Source: Paramacrobiotus metropolitanus
Taxonomy: Eukaryota; Tardigrada; Eutardigrada; Parachela; Macrobiotidae
Direction: 5' to 3'
Length of the DNA stretch: 64,000 nucleotides
Assembly (NCBI RefSeq): GCF_019649055.1
Contig: NW_026570400.1
Span: 1 to 64,000 of the forward strand
Shown here: in pieces, positions 1 to 9,405 of the stretch
Numbering within the stretch: the first letter of the stretch is position 1
Layout of the letters: each line of letters begins with the position of its first letter
Notes under the pieces: model-generated
The model's database searches: none
Told to the model about the DNA's origin: nothing
The model's input: only the letters and a program-made list of their open reading frames with translations
Program-made: the position numbers and the translations under genes

Positions 1-298
1 ACACATATATTTTGCCGGACAATTGCCGCAATCCGTGCGCCCATGATATATACTGTCATAATATTACTAAACTAAGGTTTAGTAATATTATGATACTGTA
101 CAAGTACATTATTGCCGGTTTAATGTGGGAACTGAAACCATTGATATTATTCACATTGTTCTCGTATTCAGTGCACTACATCATTGCGTTCATTCGGCTG
201 AAATTATGTAAGTAACATTAGATATACGTTCTAGTGACTAATGCCATTATCCATATGCCAAAACAGTTTAATTTATGACAATTGTACAGCGGTAATTA

Positions 299-1692
299 TT
301 AACCGTAAGGAAACAGCCATTGAAATAATTCCGCCGCCCACAAAAAAATTTCTGCTAGCAAAATGAGTTCGGAATGCTCCTGCATCAAATGCACAGCTGC
401 ACAGCTATGCAGAGCAATGTACAGCTGCAGCTGCGTACCGGGCGGGGCCATCCCGTCCGCCCCCGAGCGACCCATCCGCATCTGCCCGGCGTTCCCGGGA
501 AAAGGCACGCCGGCCTGGAGACCAACCTGGCCGGAGTGGACGCGCAGCTGCTCCCGGCGCTGCCGGCGTTGATCCTCCATAACCGTCTTGATTTTGTAGA
601 TCTTCTCGGCCAGATGCTCGTAGTATTCTTCGCGGGAGTTGGCCTGTTCGTACATGTTCGCCTCCACTTTGTGGGCGTAGGAGACGATGTTCGTCATGCG
701 TTTCTCAAGCGCCGCCCACCGGTCCTTGTACGGGAATATGGCCTCCACACTGACAATCACCAAGAAAAAAATTTGAAATGGGTTCTTTAAATAAATTTTT
801 GTATGCGAAAAAATCTAAGGGCCGAAAACGTCGGTACTTTTCCGTTCTGCAGATGCGGCGTACTTACATATCAATTTTAACGATAAACGCATATAAACTG
901 ATATCATGTATTGTTACATATACGTATCTACAAAAGATACACACTTATGCTACAGCTTTCTTGATTTCAAATTAAGCTGACACTGACGACAAGATTTTCG
1001 TTCACCATTTTGAACAAGAACGTCGCAATTAAAACGTACAGTTTTTCGATGAGATGCTTGCGTAAAGAATCCGTACTGGCCTGTTCGTCGCGGTCTACCA
1101 CCACCTGATGCCACTTCTTGACGGCCACCTGATGGGGCACGAACTGCGGATGATTGTCCAGCGGAGAGCTGGTCGCCCGCGGTGCCGAGCGCGCCGGCAC
1201 ACCTTCCGCCGACGGCGGAAGAACCTGGCCGTGAAGTTTCACGACCTCTTGCTGGCGCGTGCGCGGCTTTTCCCATCCGGCGCGGATCACTTGGCAGAAA
1301 GGCACAAGACATTGACCGTCATTGCACTGCTTGGCGTGGTAGCAGCACAGCGTGACCAGCGGCCGGCAGAGCGGACACTGCGTTCTGGGCTTATGTGTGC
1401 AGGTCTTGATGTGGGAGACGAGGCGCTTCATCTTGCCACAACGGGGCTCACTGCAGACGGCCTCACGGCAGTACCCGACGTGCAGCAGTGGCGGGAGGCT
1501 GCGTTCAGCGGCGGGCCAGTGGGCTGCCGGCGCCGTCGCAACTCCCTGCATCCGGGTGTCCTGTTCGACCGGAATCGACGCATTCGGCACGGGCAGAGGG
1601 CCGTCCCTGGCAATATCACCCGCGGTCGGTGAAGCGTCGTCCGCAGCACCAGTCGGGCAAGTGGAAGGCGAATGGGGAACAGAAGAATTCAT
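299..1692 (-). CDS. CBP/p300-derived protein, TAZ2 zinc finger fused to KIX domain
   Basis: Two exons on the minus strand, 1692-1040 and 749-299, joined at a GTACGT donor and a TTGTCAG acceptor; the splice restores the KIX reading (EKL|VEAIFP). About 367 aa. Residues 66-140 are a TAZ zinc finger of the TAZ2 type, with all three H-C-C-C zinc sites present (LLH..C..C..C, LVSH..C..C..C, YHAKQC..C..C). Residues about 193-275 are a KIX domain (KKWHQ...IEKLVEAIFP...MTNIVSYAHKVE...REEYYEHLAEKIYKI). In CBP/p300 KIX binds activators such as CREB and TAZ2 binds p53- and E1A-type activation domains; a nuclear adaptor role is inferred. In full-length CBP, KIX follows TAZ1, so TAZ2 before KIX is a rearranged order. 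The start was chosen to match the ATGAATTC start of the next paralogue. A possible donor (GTACGC) after the KIX helix means the gene may continue past the left edge. Confidence 0.85.
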
Positions 1693-2014
1693 TTCCTGGG
1701 GGCAGAGGAACTGGTACTTCGTTGGATTCGGGCTGAGATGGAAGCGGATCCTACCCAGTACAATTAACATTAACTAGCTATCAACACATCAAGATCGTTT
1801 GAACGCATTTTGTAAAACATACTGATTTAAGTTATAACTCCATACAAAATAACACAACATAAGAATAAATATTGTAATAGTGCTTGAATAAGAAATAGTA
1901 GGTAATATAAGATAAATAATAAATAAAAAATAGTGACATAATAGTGACAAATAATAGTGACATTAACTGAACACCGTTACAAGTGCCTTTAGTGGCTCAG
2001 TGTATAGTGGTACA

Positions 2015-2034
2015 GTACGATCAGCGCTACCGCC
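2015..2034 (-). promoter_or_regulatory. shared 5' leader motif, copy 1
   Basis: On the minus strand this reads GGCGGTAGCGCTGATCGTAC, 323 bases upstream of the TAZ2-KIX start codon. Nearly the same 20-mer lies upstream of the other two CBP-like genes. It probably belongs to a non-coding first exon or core promoter, since likely acceptor sites (TGTACTGGGTAG here, TGCATGCAG and GTCTGCAG in the others) follow before each ATG. Confidence 0.55.
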
Positions 2035-2469
2035 TCTGGGGTGCAACGTCCGAAGAGGAGCTTAGCAAGAAAAACGAATTTTTTTGGCTGCTTGAGCGAC
2101 GCAACTGATTGTGAGAAGCATGCAACACAGATCTTGGGAAAAAACGCTGATCAGGTAAATATGTGTGCTCCGACATGCACCCCTCCGCCTTCTTCAGTTC
2201 TAAACTAACCCTTAAAGAAATATGGAAATGCGAAACTAACAAAAACAGCGAAAATCCAAGAACATTAACATCTTTTTAATAACTCACTCTTTTACGGTCA
2301 TAGTAACACCAAGTGTGCATTAAATGTATCAATAATTAAAACAGTTTAATAAAAAGTGAGGAAGAAATATGTTCAGATGCACAGGCACACATTGCAAGAA
2401 CGGTTGCAGCCGTTGGGCCGTTGGACTACTCTACCTGGGACTTACCGTAATGTACTGCAATATTGCTGG

Positions 2470-3400
2470 ATTAGTCTGTATCTTCAGCTTTTTCACCGTC
2501 AACGTTGATCGTTTCCCCAGCTTTTCCGGATTAACAGTGGCGTACAAATCAATAGGGATGCGAGATTCTAAAAATAAAAATTTATTACCCTCGACTAAGC
2601 ACAACTCTTGTTGTTTATCCGTTTATCATTAATATCTTGGATCCTGGCGTTGAGTTCGATTTTTCAAAATTCGAACACATGCATGCAGAACGACGATGAT
2701 AGAGATGGGAATCGTCGAATCGGACAGGACAGGCACGCTGCAATCTGCATAGTGTACCGGTATCTATAGTGCACAGCGCACATGCGTACATACTCATACA
2801 CACCTGAACGTACACACATGTGCTTTCGTACGTACGGCGCTGGTGGAAGCCCATCCATCAATCACCGTTTTATATGACAACTAGCCAGTCACAGTCCTCA
2901 ACCGTGTAACCCATTACCATCCTGGGCGGATGGAAGAGTTACTAGAGTAGCCCGCATAACGTTAAAAATGGGCAGTACCACTACCTGATCTTCATCAGAT
3001 TCTCTCCATCGGATCCAAGCGGCGCTTGGATAGTTCCATAGTTCAAGCGCTCCATAGTTCCAACTTCCAAGCGCTTCGTGTCTCGTGCACTTTAAAACTT
3101 AGCCAAATTAACCTCAAAAGATGCAGAAAAATCAAAATATTTGCGCTACAAAACAAATAAGAATTGCAGTGAAGTGAGTGAACCACTAACTACTAACTAC
3201 TGAGCTGCAGCTACGTACAGTATGTACTATGCAGCTGTTTCTGTTATCTACTCGTTAGCGTAGAATCCGCGGTCAATGTTTATGTACAATACTTTATTAT
3301 AAATAATTTCCTGTTGGACTGTGTCGAGCGACAAAATCTAGACAAACTTCGGCGATGGTCGATGGCTTCGACGATTATTTTGTTGTCAATCCCATCAGTT
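2470..3400. repeat. left copy of duplicated intergenic segment
   Basis: Several blocks here recur in the same order at about 6140-7260: the TTTTCCGGAT...AAAATAAAAA block, the GGATCCTGGCGT/GGACCCTGGCGT block, and the block around 3240-3390 (CAATGTT...GACTGTGTCGAG...GATGGTC). I see no gene here. The segment is the spacer of the tandem CBP-like duplication. The following stretch to about 4550 has no gene I can support. Confidence 0.5.
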
Positions 3401-3861
3401 GTGCGAACGCATGCGCAACGCAAAGTACAGTTTAAGTACAGATATGATTCTTATATCTATACTGCTACAGCTAGAACTGATATCTTATACTGAAGTGGGC
3501 AAGATGATTCGTCAGGAAACAGGCGAGGTACGTGCAACGGAATACCTGCGCCAGCTAGAGGTTCAGCATCGAAGTCCAACGGGGAAACGCGGCATTCATC
3601 CTGGGAACGGCACCAGCCGGCTAATCAAATGTTCTCTGTAATTCGGCCGCCTGTTTCCGCTGTTTGTTAGATTTGTAATGTGATGTTTCTTTTGTGGCTG
3701 TGAGATTATCTTTGTATTCGCTCATCAGTAAATACTGCTGTGTACTGTGCATAAGTTTCACAAGTAAACTTGAATAAAGGGCTTAATGCAAAAGTGCACA
3801 AGAGTATTGTTGTGTATACAAATCATCTGGCTATAGAATGTCATAAAACAGAAAAAAATGT

Positions 3862-3965
3862 TTAGGAGTGCGGGAAAGTGAAAGTTTCCTGCATGTATTG
3901 AACTATTGATGTACACGAATATAGATATAGTACCATGTACCGGGCCACTTCCCTTAATTCTTGTA
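3862..3965 (+). repeat. dispersed repeat with ATGTACCGGGCCA core, copy 1
   Basis: The core ATGTACCGGGCCA (3935-3947) is preceded by an AAAGTTTCCTG...GTACACGAAT stretch. Related copies lie at about 25277, 35640, 38625 and 38772 in the same orientation. No coding content is convincing; short open frames over the copies are translations of the repeat. Confidence 0.5.
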
Positions 3966-4550
3966 CAACGCAAATACTTATTTTAATCGTTCTTGAAAAC
4001 AACAATTCGATCAAATACAAACTAAAGCGCCATTCCATTATTTCCACGCTTAATATTGGAACTTAAGTATACTTAAGTCCGTAAGCAACTGTAGATTAAA
4101 GGTGCGCTATCTCCAGAAAATTTCCATAGAAAAGGCCGGAAATGGAATTACAGTGCATCTAATGTACAGCCTGCGTTACTTATTCACATATAGATCCTTA
4201 CAAATTATCTACATTATTAAATACATAAATGGGTGAAAATGAGACCATGGATAATGATCAAAAAGGTACTAAACCCTTATTGAACAGATCAAGGTGAAAG
4301 AGCATGCCGTCGATGGGAAACACGGAGGTATGCTTGATATGGATAGTTAGCTATAGTAACTTATACCACTACGAATACCGGCCATCAACTCCCGGAACTT
4401 TATTTCCCATTCCTGGATAATCTGTCTGGACGAGGCGTAATACGGGGCTACAAATGCAGGGCATATGAAAATCTAAATTATAAACAGCATTTAGAACGGC
4501 ACTACGGATGTACCTGGGCCGTGGTTATTGCCTTATCGTGAAACACGGTT

Positions 4551-5444
4551 TTATGCGCCGCCTCCACTCCCTTCGCCATCCTCCATCCTTGCCTTCTTCA
4601 CGAGGTCAGACGTCAGCTCCTGGTTCCCCATCATCATATTGCGGATGCGCAGCCGCAATTCCGGCGGAGAATTCCTCGGCGGGTCGCCGCCCAACCCCGG
4701 TCCCGCGGGCGCCGGCATCCCTGCGGGCGGCGGGTACAATTGGGCATATCGCGCCTGCTGCTGGCGCTGGATCTCCTGCTGTTTGCGCTGCAGTTTCCAT
4801 TTGGCGCGGATCTGCGGGCAGAAGGGCACCAGACATCTGCTGTCGTTGCACGACTTGGCATGGTAGCAGCACAACTGGATCAGCTGCTTGCAGATGGGGC
4901 ACTGGCCGCTGGATTTGCGTTTGCAGTTCTTGGTATGCGAGAGGACGCGCTTCATCTTCTGACAGCTGGGCAGCTGGCAGGTAAGGTCACGGCATTGGCT
5001 GCCGTGCACGAGAGACTGGATACAGCGCTGGATGGAGGCCAGACGGTCTTCCTGCGACACCGGCGGCTTAGCACGCGGCGGCTCCGGGCTCATATCCGGG
5101 CGCTTTTTCCCCTTCCCCGACTCGGAGTTCTCGGTATTCTCGGTATCCTGCAAGTCCAGCTGCTCCATTCCCTTGATGAACGCGTCCAGTTCGCTGTTCC
5201 ACAGGTCACCACTGCCAGACGGCAGGCCCACCACACCGCCCAGCATCCCGTCATCCTTTTCGACCGGATGCGATGGATTCGGATGGCCGTTCATGGAAGT
5301 GTCACGCTCGGGCGGTTGAGCGTTGCCCACACCGCCCGGGAAGCGGTCGACGGCCAGCAGAGGATTCCCATCCAGCGTCTGCGTGTCGGGAGCAGTCCCG
5401 GAAGTCTGGGATACAGCGTGTGGATGGGAGTAGAGGGAATTCAT
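4551..5444 (-). CDS. CBP/p300-derived protein, TAZ2 zinc finger plus NCBD-like helix
   Basis: Single coding exon, 297 aa, ATG at 5444. Residues 134-218 are a clear TAZ2 domain (SIQRCIQSLVHG, CQKMKRVLSHTKNC, CPICKQL, LCCYHAKSCNDSRCLVPFC) with all twelve zinc ligands. A Gln/Arg-rich stretch follows, then a Pro/Gly linker. Residues 261-286 (LRLRIRNMMMGNQELTSDL...) resemble the helix of the CBP NCBD/IBiD domain, which docks p160 co-activators and IRF3 in CBP. Residues 81-100 hold a short motif, FIKGMEQLDLQD, shared with the third paralogue. There is no bromodomain, acetyltransferase or ZZ domain, whereas CBP/p300 is over 2000 residues. A nuclear adaptor or competitor of full-length CBP is inferred. 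Neighbours on both sides are same-strand paralogues. Confidence 0.88.
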   Translation of the reverse strand: MNSLYSHPHAVSQTSGTAPDTQTLDGNPLLAVDRFPGGVGNAQPPERDTSMNGHPNPSHPVEKDDGMLGGVVGLPSGSGDLWNSELDAFIKGMEQLDLQDTENTENSESGKGKKRPDMSPEPPRAKPPVSQEDRLASIQRCIQSLVHGSQCRDLTCQLPSCQKMKRVLSHTKNCKRKSSGQCPICKQLIQLCCYHAKSCNDSRCLVPFCPQIRAKWKLQRKQQEIQRQQQARYAQLYPPPAGMPAPAGPGLGGDPPRNSPPELRLRIRNMMMGNQELTSDLVKKARMEDGEGSGGGA

Positions 5445-5588
5445 TTTCCGGGAGTAGAGAAATCAGTTTATCGTTGGACTCTCCAACTGGGATCCTGCAT
5501 GCAAGTAGAAGCAATAATTATAATTAATTTTGAAGGTAAATCACCAGTGTTCTCCTGTCGCAAGCGTCATTATTATTGGTAGTATTTG

Positions 5589-5608
5589 GTACAATTAGCG
5601 CTACCGCC
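5589..5608 (-). promoter_or_regulatory. shared 5' leader motif, copy 2
   Basis: The minus strand reads GGCGGTAGCGCTAATTGTAC, one small block different from copies 1 and 3. It lies 145 bases upstream of the TAZ2-NCBD start codon, with a likely acceptor (TTGCATGCAG) between it and the ATG. Confidence 0.55.
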
Positions 5609-6139
5609 TATGGGGTGGCGAACGTAGAGGAGATTTACTGCTTCGGTAAGATTTGTAGGAAAAGTCAAGATTTTCCATTTTCTTAGCGATGCGAGTCACG
5701 ACTGAAGAGCCAGGAGCATATCTTATCATCTTGGAAAAAAACGCTAAATAGGTGAATGAATGCTCGGTATGCTCACAACATTCAGCAAGATCTAATAAAA
5801 CGCAAAGGCACACAGGCAGCTAAAGCAGGCACCTGCCTACACTCACAGCCTCACAGTCACAGTCACCGTTAACAATACCTCAGATATTCGAAAAGAAAAG
5901 CAGTGAAAATCCGAAAAGCGCCCTAACGTTAACTAACGGTGAGCTGTATGGATAATTAACAATTAACTAGTAACCTGTACGCGGATAAATGAATCTGAAA
6001 CAGTTCATTGCCTGGTGAAACAAGCGACGCTCAAAAACGATTTACGGAATACCTGTAGGCTGTAGCCAGTGCCCGTCAATACAGATATTGCGATAAGTAG
6101 GCGCCTTTCTTGGTCACGGCAAAATCCACGTAAATAATT

Positions 6140-7260
6140 TCCCCAGCTTGATAGCAGGCTTTTCCGGATGGACAATGGAATACTCACCAGTGAGGCAAGA
6201 TCCCAAAAATAAAAACTATCCGATGTTGGGTACTAATCTGACTGGGCTTTCGCAGTTTACCAGTTTAATCATGGACCCTGGCGTAAGCCCGATACGAGTG
6301 GTGTTCGAAAATCGAAATTCGAAGCATAGGAAATTAAAGAATGCAGTACTGTAGGTAATGGAAATCGTACGTAGCGAGATGAACAGGTTGCATCATGTTT
6401 CATAGGTGGAACTGGGAAAAACTTGACGCCCTTCGATGATGTAAGTATCATGTAACCAATTGCGACAGCGTGTGCCACCCTAGGGGGCTGGCAGAGCAGC
6501 CGTAATTTGCATGACGTAACGAAGGAGGGCGTCATGAAATTTTTTCCAGTTCCACCAATTCAGTTTCATTTTTCCAATGGCAATGGAGCTCGCGCTCGTG
6601 CAATAATGTTGATGTGGTTAACAACTCTAAAGATCAAAGAACTACAAAAACATGTAGAATGCGATCGCATTCGCCAGCTTCCCGCACTTCGAACGGGTTG
6701 ATTATGTAAGTACTCGTACTTTTAAATGCTCGTGCCTCGGGATTGTGGATTAAGCCATCCGATCGAATTGCCAAAAAGCTGCAGAAAAATCTGCATGATT
6801 TTCGATAACAACAATTAAAAATGTCGGTCGACCGAAGTATAACTAGGAAAGTGCACCGCTGATGGCTTGCATAAAAGACCGAAGCTGGAAACCAAATTTA
6901 ATAAACTGTTTTACAAACACATTTTTATATTTAAAAAATGTTTTTTGGTGTGTTCTTCCATATTTTATTTAAAATTGTTAATGCGTGACCGACATGACCG
7001 ACGTGACCGACAAAATTCCTGTTTTCTTTAACATAGAGGACCTTCGCTTCGGTAGATTAAGTTGTTACCCGCTAGTCGCTACGTATTTCTGCTTTCTGGC
7101 ATGGAATCTACTGTCAATGTTATTTTACATACTATGATGTTGGGCCGTGTCGCAACAAACACTGCAGCTCCATTACGCGTTCGAGTTCAGCGATGCGATG
7201 GTCAAGGGTTGAAGGGACTCAAAACGCCTTGACGATGATCCTCTCGTCATTCGCAACAAA
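6140..7260. repeat. right copy of duplicated intergenic segment
   Basis: This matches the spacer at about 2470-3400 in the same order, with many small indels. It includes the TTTTCCGGAT, GGACCCTGGCGT and GGGCCGTGTCGC blocks. I see no gene in 5610-7820. Confidence 0.5.
6658..6845 (+). repeat. dispersed ~190-bp repeat, plus-strand copy
   Basis: It runs from AATGCGATCGCATTC to GTCGGTCGACCGAAGTATAA. A closely similar copy lies in inverse orientation at 28760-28945. Shared blocks include AGCTTCCCGCACTTCGAACG and TCTGCATGATTTTCGATA. No open frame persists in both copies. Confidence 0.65.
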
Positions 7261-7823
7261 TACTAGTAGTTTAATGCAGTGCAATGCAAAGTGTTTGTAC
7301 CAAAGGTCATCCTAATTTCTAGTGTACATGTAAAAAATGTAAGTAAGTACATTGCACTATCGATAAAATTTTTATGCCGGTATATGTATATATGCCGGTT
7401 ATAAAAAATTCGTGACAGTTACATGTGTCGGCACTCGGCATCGCAACTGTATTAATTAACATTATCAATGCATAATGAGGTTATAAATAATAAGTTTTGC
7501 GATTACATAAATTTTACAGAAACATATACTTCACGTAAACCTGCAGCCTACTATTTTTTAATACCAATGATATCAACATGCCACCCATATACGATCGCTC
7601 GTTTGCAGCAGTTCGATACAAATTAGCTCGTGAAAATATCATAAGAATATACTGTAGCCTGCTGATAGCGCAACTACAGTATTAGTCTATAGATATCTAT
7701 ATTAGCATTACGGATACAATATGCAACGCCGGCGTGTACAACGTATACAATATGCAGCCAATGTAGAACATGATACAAATGTGTGTTAGATAGTATTATT
7801 GGCACATGGGCAGTATACATGGG

Positions 7824-8324
7824 CTACAATGGTGCCGGCCCTCCCCTCCGGGCGCGGTCCTCCGTCCGGGCCATCTTGAGGAAGCCGGTGATGAGCTCGG
7901 GATTGCTCTGCATGAGACTGCGCACCCGCTGCTGCTGGTCCGGACTGGGCGGGCTCTGCAGCGCCTCCACCAGCTGCTGGTACGGCACCAGCTTCGTCGA
8001 CGGCAGAGCAGGCCTCCGGAGCATCGCTTCGAAATCTGCCAGCGCCTGTCCGGGCGCTTGCGGCTGAACCGGCCCGTAGCCTTGCCCTTGGACATTCTGC
8101 TGCGCACTGCTGGCGCCGCCCGGGACCTGGCCGCCGTGCCCCAGGCTGGTCGGATGCGGACCAGCATGGCCACCCTCTCCGGCATCCTGCAAGTCCAGCT
8201 GCTCCATCCTCTTGATACAGGCGTCCTGCGCCCTGTTCCATTGGTCAGCATTGCCGGACGGCACCTCCGCCGCTCCCGGAATCGGGGTGCCTCTGGGGGC
8301 TTCTTCTTTCATCGGGGATGACAT
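7824..8324 (-). CDS. CBP/p300-derived small protein, NCBD-like domain only
   Basis: Single exon, 166 aa, ATG at 8324. Residues 116-153 (QLVEALQSPPSPDQQQRV, then SLMQSNPELITGFLKMAR) match the CBP NCBD/IBiD pattern of a helix, an SPSSP-like turn, QQQ, then a second helix with SNPQLMAAFIKQR. Residues 29-47 (WNRAQDACIKRMEQLDLQD) align with residues 82-100 of the TAZ2-NCBD paralogue, which supports common origin. There is no TAZ, KIX or catalytic domain. The NCBD of CBP is a molten-globule domain that folds on binding p160 ACTR-type partners, so a small partner-binding protein is inferred. The rest is Gly/Pro/Gln-rich and probably disordered. Confidence 0.75.
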   Translation of the reverse strand: MSSPMKEEAPRGTPIPGAAEVPSGNADQWNRAQDACIKRMEQLDLQDAGEGGHAGPHPTSLGHGGQVPGGASSAQQNVQGQGYGPVQPQAPGQALADFEAMLRRPALPSTKLVPYQQLVEALQSPPSPDQQQRVRSLMQSNPELITGFLKMARTEDRARRGGPAPL

Positions 8325-8454
8325 GTTCGGCTCCAGCGCTGCCTTGTTTGCGGAAAATTAATCTTTTAGTAGCAAGGAATCTGACCGATGTTGGAAGTCC
8401 CCGTCGCGATCCTGCAGACGGACAAAAGACAATTTATATTCGCAGTAACAACTG

Positions 8455-8474
8455 GTACGATCAGCGCTACCGCC
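8455..8474 (-). promoter_or_regulatory. shared 5' leader motif, copy 3
   Basis: The minus strand reads GGCGGTAGCGCTGATCGTAC, identical to copy 1, 131 bases upstream of the NCBD-only start codon. A GTCTGCAG acceptor lies between. Confidence 0.55.
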
Positions 8475-9227
8475 TAGAGGAGTGGTAAGTGAAGGGCAGT
8501 TTGGTAAGAAATAGTACTATGGCGAAGAGCATCACACAGTTCACACTGTCGTAAAGGGTCGAAAAGAAACGGAAAAAACTGTGATCCAGTGATTATCTCA
8601 ATGAATGTCACTGCTATAAGCTGCCAGCATTACAGAATTTACAGTACAATGTTGCGTGGCTTTTGTCGGTGCCAGTGCAATAATGGTGGGCGGTTACGCT
8701 ATTATCAGGCCGAAATTCCTTGGTTAAGCAGTGACGGCACCATGTACCAAACAAAACTCTGCAGCAATGAGAACACAATCTCATAAAATCTTTGAACAGA
8801 GCCTGAGCGACTTTCCGGTGCAATATATTCAACAAAAAAATATATAATGCCTCGTATTATCACACTAAATTCCAGAAATACACCCTTAGATTCCAGAAAT
8901 TCCCGAAATATAGACTCACCCTTATAAGCTTTCACGATTAATTAATCGATTCCGTCGTACTTCGATTAGCAACAACTACCCCAATAATAAGGAATAAAAA
9001 GGCAAACGCGGACACCCTACTCAAAAATTAAAAGTTTATTATAAATTAGTACGTAGAAGTACGAGTATTGCAGTTATAAAAGTATGCAACCCCGTTGTTG
9101 AGTATAATCCAGAATTAAATACGCACCCGATGCTTCTATAAAGCAAGACATTTATGTAAAACTAAAGCCAAAGGTCAAACTTAATTATGACCACAACAGA
9201 ACATTTCTCATTTTCGTTATAAACATA

Positions 9228-9306
9228 TAAATTCCATGCCAACAAGAAAATCCTTATAATCCCCGAACAGTATACGTACGCTACACAAAATATTTAATGC
9301 CGGCTG
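9228..9306 (+). promoter_or_regulatory. Ly6-like cluster upstream boxes, unit A
   Basis: Box 1 is AAATTCCATGCCAACAAG (from 9228) and box 2 is AATGCCGGCTG (from 9296), which starts 110 bases before the unit A start codon. Both boxes recur before units B and C. The stretch 8480-9220 has no gene I can support. Confidence 0.5.
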
Positions 9307-9405
9307 TAATTGCATTTGTGTGTATACTTGTGGTAATAATCACTGCGCGCACTGTTTAGTTTGGTGTCCCACCAATCCCTCGGTCTTCCTATTCCTGTCG
9401 GGAGG

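Noticed and set aside
374-790. 138-aa plus-strand frame
   Set aside because: It is the antisense shadow of the KIX exon, whose KIX homology and splice sites are clear.
1985-2060. tRNA-like stretch (GGCTCAGTGTATAGTGGTA...)
   Set aside because: The A-box-like part is followed by no proper B box or acceptor stem, and the sequence belongs to the 5' leader shared by the CBP-like genes.
4740-5582. 280-aa plus-strand frame opposite the TAZ2 gene
   Set aside because: GC-rich antisense shadow; the minus strand encodes an unmistakable TAZ2 domain.
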